Shown here: piece after piece, positions 62,401-64,000 of the stretch
Layout of the letters: every line of letters begins with the position of its first letter
Numbering within the stretch: the first letter of the stretch is position 1
Source: Gelidibacter gilvus
Lineage (GTDB): Bacteria; Bacteroidota; Bacteroidia; Flavobacteriales; Flavobacteriaceae
Assembly: GCF_004115975.1 (NCBI RefSeq)
Contig: NZ_SDDZ01000014.1
Location: 29,976-93,975 of the forward strand
Reading direction: 5' to 3'
DNA: 64,000 nucleotides
Made by a program: the position numbers and the translations under genes
Notes under the pieces: generated by a model
What the model was told of the DNA's origin: nothing
The model's input: only the letters and a program-made list of their open reading frames with translations
Database searches by the model: none

Positions 62401-64000
62401 AAAGGTGATGATGGTGCTCATGGTGTCTCTGTAACCGTAACAGATAATGGTGACGATACAGTCACAATTAGTGATGGTACAAATAGTGTAACGATATCTA
62501 AGGGAGTTGATGGTGAGGATGGAGATACGCCAGTAATCGGAACAAACGGTAACTGGGAAATCGGTGGTGTTGATACAGGAGTCGCTGCAACAGGTGTTGA
62601 TGGGCAAGACGGTGCTGATGGACAAGATGGAGCGGATGGACAGAATGGAGACACTCCAGTAATCGGAACAAACGGTAACTGGGAAATTGGTGGTGTTGAC
62701 ACAGGAATCGCTGCTATGGGACCACAAGGAGATCAAGGTGTTCAAGGTGTTCAAGGTGTTCAAGGTGTTCAAGGAGAAAAAGGTGATGCTGGTAATACGC
62801 CAGTAATCGGAACAAATGGCAATTGGGAAATTGGTGGCGTTGACACAGGAATCGCTGCTACTGGACCACAAGGAGATCAAGGAATTCAAGGAGTTCAAGG
62901 AGATAGAGGTGATGCTGGTGATACGCCAGTAATCGGAACAAACGGTAACTGGGAAATCGGTGGTGTTGATACAGGAATTGCTGCTACTGGACCACAAGGA
63001 ATCCAAGGTGAAGACGGCATAGGCATTGCTTCTATTACTGATAACGGAAGTGGAATATTTACAATTACTTATACTGACAATTCAACTTATACTTCACCAA
63101 ACTTAACTGGTCCACAAGGTGAGATAGGTGCCACTGGTGCTTCTGTTACCGTAACAGATAATGGCGATGATACAGTCACAATTACTGATGGTACAAATAG
63201 TGTCGTTATATCTAAGGGAGTAGATGGAGAAACTCCCGTAATCGGAGGAAATGGTAACTGGGAAATTGGTGGCGTTGACACGGGAATCGCTGCTCAAGGC
63301 CCTACAGGTGCTGCAGGTCCAGCAGGTCCACAAGGCCCAGCAGGTGCTGATGGAAATGACGGTGCCGATGGTACTGCAGGTCCAGCAGGTCCACAAGGCC
63401 CAGCAGGTGCTGATGGAAATGACGGTGCCGATGGTGCTGCAGGTCCAGCAGGTCCACAAGGCCCAGTAGGTGCTGATGGAAATGATGGTGCCGATGGTGC
63501 TGCAGGTCCAGCAGGTCCACAAGGCCCAGCAGGTGCTGATGGAAATGACGGTGCCGATGGTGCTGCAGGTCCAGCAGGTCCACAAGGCCCAGCAGGTGCT
63601 GATGGAAATGACGGTGCCGATGGTGCTGCAGGTCCAGCAGGTCCACAAGGCCCAGTAGGTGCTGATGGAAATGATGGTGCCGATGGTGCTGCAGGTCCAG
63701 CAGGTCCACAAGGCCCAGCAGGTGCTGATGGAAATGACGGTGCCGATGGTGCTGCAGGTCCAGCAGGTCCACAAGGCCCAGCAGGTGCTGATGGAAATGA
63801 CGGTGCCGATGGTGCTACAGGTCCAATAGGTCCTGAGGGTCCACAAGGTATTCAAGGCCCAGCAGGTCCACAGGGTCCAGCTGGAGCACAAGGTCCGAAA
63901 GGTGATACAGGAGATCAAGGTCCTCAAGGAGCAACAGGTCCACAAGGCCCAGCAGGTGCTGATGGAAATAATGGTGCCGATGGAGCACAGGGTCCACAAG
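59440..64000 (+). CDS. Very long secreted collagen-like repeat protein (3' end outside window)
   Basis: The frame is open from ATG 59440 to the window end: 1520 codons without a stop. Signal peptide [19 protein letters not shown] is followed by [20 protein letters not shown], the typical front of flavobacterial surface proteins. Residues ~162-627 are a 67-residue repeat array. From ~628 on come Gly-X-Y collagen-like tracts broken by three module types: SAYQ-x-WLDLGN...FIDSLKG (seven copies from 61348 to 62326), a [14 protein letters not shown] module (five copies, 62527-63232) and a DNG-D-x-TVTISDG module. From 63310 there are eight exact 63-bp Gly-X-Y units. It is probably a cell-surface or extracellular fibre. 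The missing C-terminus would show how it is anchored. Confidence 0.9.
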   Translation, partial: MKKLLLLLILITGTSLFAQVGIGTDMPNPSTQLEIKSSNRGVLIPQVPLTGNTDQATISAGNLESLLVYNTNTNATLTPGYYYWYQGSWNRLTTESDLPEHIVLWDFANNQFTYIDQNGDVQVINPSDFQTLTSLKLNADGHTLDYVDENGDLASIDLENVIKNFETLTTIVANADGTFTFTDESGVATIVDISSLETLTSIALNPDNANIDYTDEKGVVTQLDMTQIVKNLETLTTIVTNADGTFTFTDEAGVETIINVSSLETLTSIALNADNIHIDYTDENNVTTQLDLTQIVKNLETLTTIVANADGTFTFTDEAGVETIINVSSLETLTSIALNPDNIHIDYTDENGVITQLDFTQIVKNLETLTTVVENIDGTFTFTDEAGVETIINVNNLETLTTIALNADNIHIDYTDENGVVTQLDFTQIVKNLETLTTIVTNADGTFTFTDEAGVETIINVSNLETLTTIALNADNIHIDYTDENGVVTQLDFSQIVKNLETLTTIVTNADGTFTFTDEAGVETIINVSNLETLTTIALNADNLHIDYTDENGLVTQLDFTQIVKNLETLTTVVENIDGTFTFTDEAGITTVIDIKNLETLTTLVDNGDGTMTFTDENNVETVINLANGPKGDDGDSAYQVWLDLGNTGTEQDFIDSLKGDQGDDGNDGADGIDGVDGVDGASAFDSWTAAGNTGSEQDFLDSLIGDDGNGILSIVDNGDGTYTIDYTNGGSFTTSDLRGPQGADGKSAYQEWLDLGNIGDEADFIASLKGAGGASAYDEWIADGNTGSIQDFLDSLKGDKGDDGISVTVTDNGDGTVTVSDGANDVIISKGADGINGASSYEVWIAAGNTGSLQDFLDSLIGAAGQDGTNGVDGTDGDDGTNGTNGADGADGASAYDQWIAAGNIGSEQGFLDSLIGATGVAGNGILSIVDNSNGTFTVNYTDGGSFTSSDLTGPKGDDGTSAYQEWLDLGNTGDEADFIASLKGEKGDDGAHGVSVTVTDNGDDTVTISDGTNSVTISKGVDGEDGDTPVIGTNGNWEIGGVDTGVAATGVDGQDGADGQDGADGQNGDTPVIGTNGNWEIGGVDTGIAAMGPQGDQGVQGVQGVQGVQGEKGDAGNTPVIGTNGNWEIGGVDTGIAATGPQGDQGIQGVQGDRGDAGDTPVIGTNGNWEIGGVDTGIAATGPQGIQGEDGIGIASITDNGSGIFTITYTDNSTYTSPNLTGPQGEIGATGASVTVTDNGDDTVTITDGTNSVVISKGVDGETPVIGGNGNWEIGGVDTGIAAQGPTGAAGPAGPQGPAGADGNDGADGTAGPAGPQGPAGADGNDGADGAAGPAGPQGPVGADGNDGADGAAGPAGPQGPAGADGNDGADGAAGPAGPQGPAGADGNDGADGAAGPAGPQGPVGADGNDGADGAAGPAGPQGPAGADGNDGADGAAGPAGPQGPAGADGNDGADGATGPIGPEGPQGIQGPAGPQGPAGAQGPKGDTGDQGPQGATGPQGPAGADGNNGADGAQGPQ
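59923..61320 (+). repeat. In-frame 201-bp (67-residue) coding repeats
   Basis: Units begin at the [10 protein letters not shown] segment at 59923 (198 bp), 60121, 60322, 60523, 60724, 60925 (each exactly 201 bp) and a divergent last unit at 61126. Each unit is two half-repeats, [19 protein letters not shown] and [19 protein letters not shown], both starting LETLT. DNA identity between middle units is high, which fits recent unequal exchange. Confidence 0.93.
63310..63813 (+). repeat. Eight tandem 63-bp Gly-X-Y coding repeats
   Basis: Eight units of exactly 63 bp code for [21 protein letters not shown]. Copies 3 and 6 share the same two changes (Ala to Val codon GTA, and GAC to GAT), so the array seems to have grown by copying a three-unit block of 189 bp. 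After 63814 a related but diverged tract ([13 protein letters not shown]) continues to the window edge. Confidence 0.95.

Noticed and set aside
61107..63006. Other minus-strand open frames (Ser/Val-rich) opposite the 67-residue repeats
   Set aside because: They repeat with the 201-bp period of the plus-strand gene and have no independent start context.
63103..63999. Minus-strand open frames opposite the collagen-like region (Trp/Cys/Leu-rich and His-rich)
   Set aside because: They are mirror frames of GGT/CCA-rich Gly-X-Y repeats. The plus frame has a signal peptide and continuous domain order.
1..64000. Prophage, transposase, toxin-antitoxin or restriction/defence genes
   Set aside because: I looked on both strands for integrase, transposase, terminase, methylase and nuclease motifs and found none. 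The mobile signals here are short non-coding repeats only.

Overview
The window looks like a chromosomal piece of a marine-type Flavobacteriaceae bacterium (phylum Bacteroidota). The support is low GC, many TAnnTTTG-type -7 promoter boxes, a PorV/PorQ-family outer-membrane protein, a zeaxanthin-type carotenoid cluster, a lipoprotein azurin, a cyclophilin-FKBP fusion and Bacteroidota-typical intergenic repeats. The genus cannot be fixed from sequence reading alone.

Layout. (1) Bases 1-22204 are a surface-polysaccharide locus, almost all on the + strand. It holds a run of GT4, GT2 and GT10 glycosyltransferases, a polysaccharide pyruvyl transferase, a compact neuB-neuC-neuA cassette for a CMP-activated nonulosonic (sialic-type) acid, a NodB-like deacetylase, FemAB/GNAT-type acyltransferases, a Wzy/ligase-type membrane protein and a WcaJ/WbaP-type initiating phosphotransferase. 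No flippase is seen. (2) 22205-29700 holds lnt, a PorV/PorQ-like barrel, pssA, a DUF808 membrane protein and a small lipoprotein, separated by repeat-rich spacers. (3) 29801-35047 is an envelope operon on the - strand (kdsD/kpsF, tatC, an AhpD-like gene, lptB), divergent from recQ. (4) 35267-40841 has a hypothetical gene, lplA, azurin, a dual-family immunophilin, a 63-bp hairpin array, and an SRPBCC gene with a small partner. (5) 41189-47508 is a periplasmic folding operon (three SurA/PpiC-like proteins and a MoxR ATPase), then an acyltransferase-3 gene. (6) 47747-50737 holds aconitase and a TlpA-like thioredoxin. (7) 50723-55608 is the carotenoid operon crtI-crtB-crtZ-crtY, read leftward behind a CarH-like MerR/B12-domain regulator. 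A 9-bp inverted repeat lies over the crtI promoter. (8) 55806-58295 holds tRNA-Leu(GAG) and three small envelope/stress-type genes, followed by a 73-bp double-hairpin array. (9) From 59440 to the window edge runs a very long secreted collagen-like protein, open for at least 1520 codons, with a 67-residue repeat array and exact 63-bp Gly-X-Y repeats.

The least explained material is the intergenic DNA. At least five loci carry a short palindromic element with conserved ends and variable interiors. One copy interrupts a member of a tandem array whose neighbours lack it, which gives a natural empty site. Two unrelated hairpin arrays each contain a copy whose hairpin arms were replaced while pairing was kept. 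The best regulatory candidates are the crtI inverted repeat and a pair of 7-bp/N10 inverted repeats flanking the promoter of the collagen-like gene. I found no CRISPR array, transposase, prophage or recognisable defence system.
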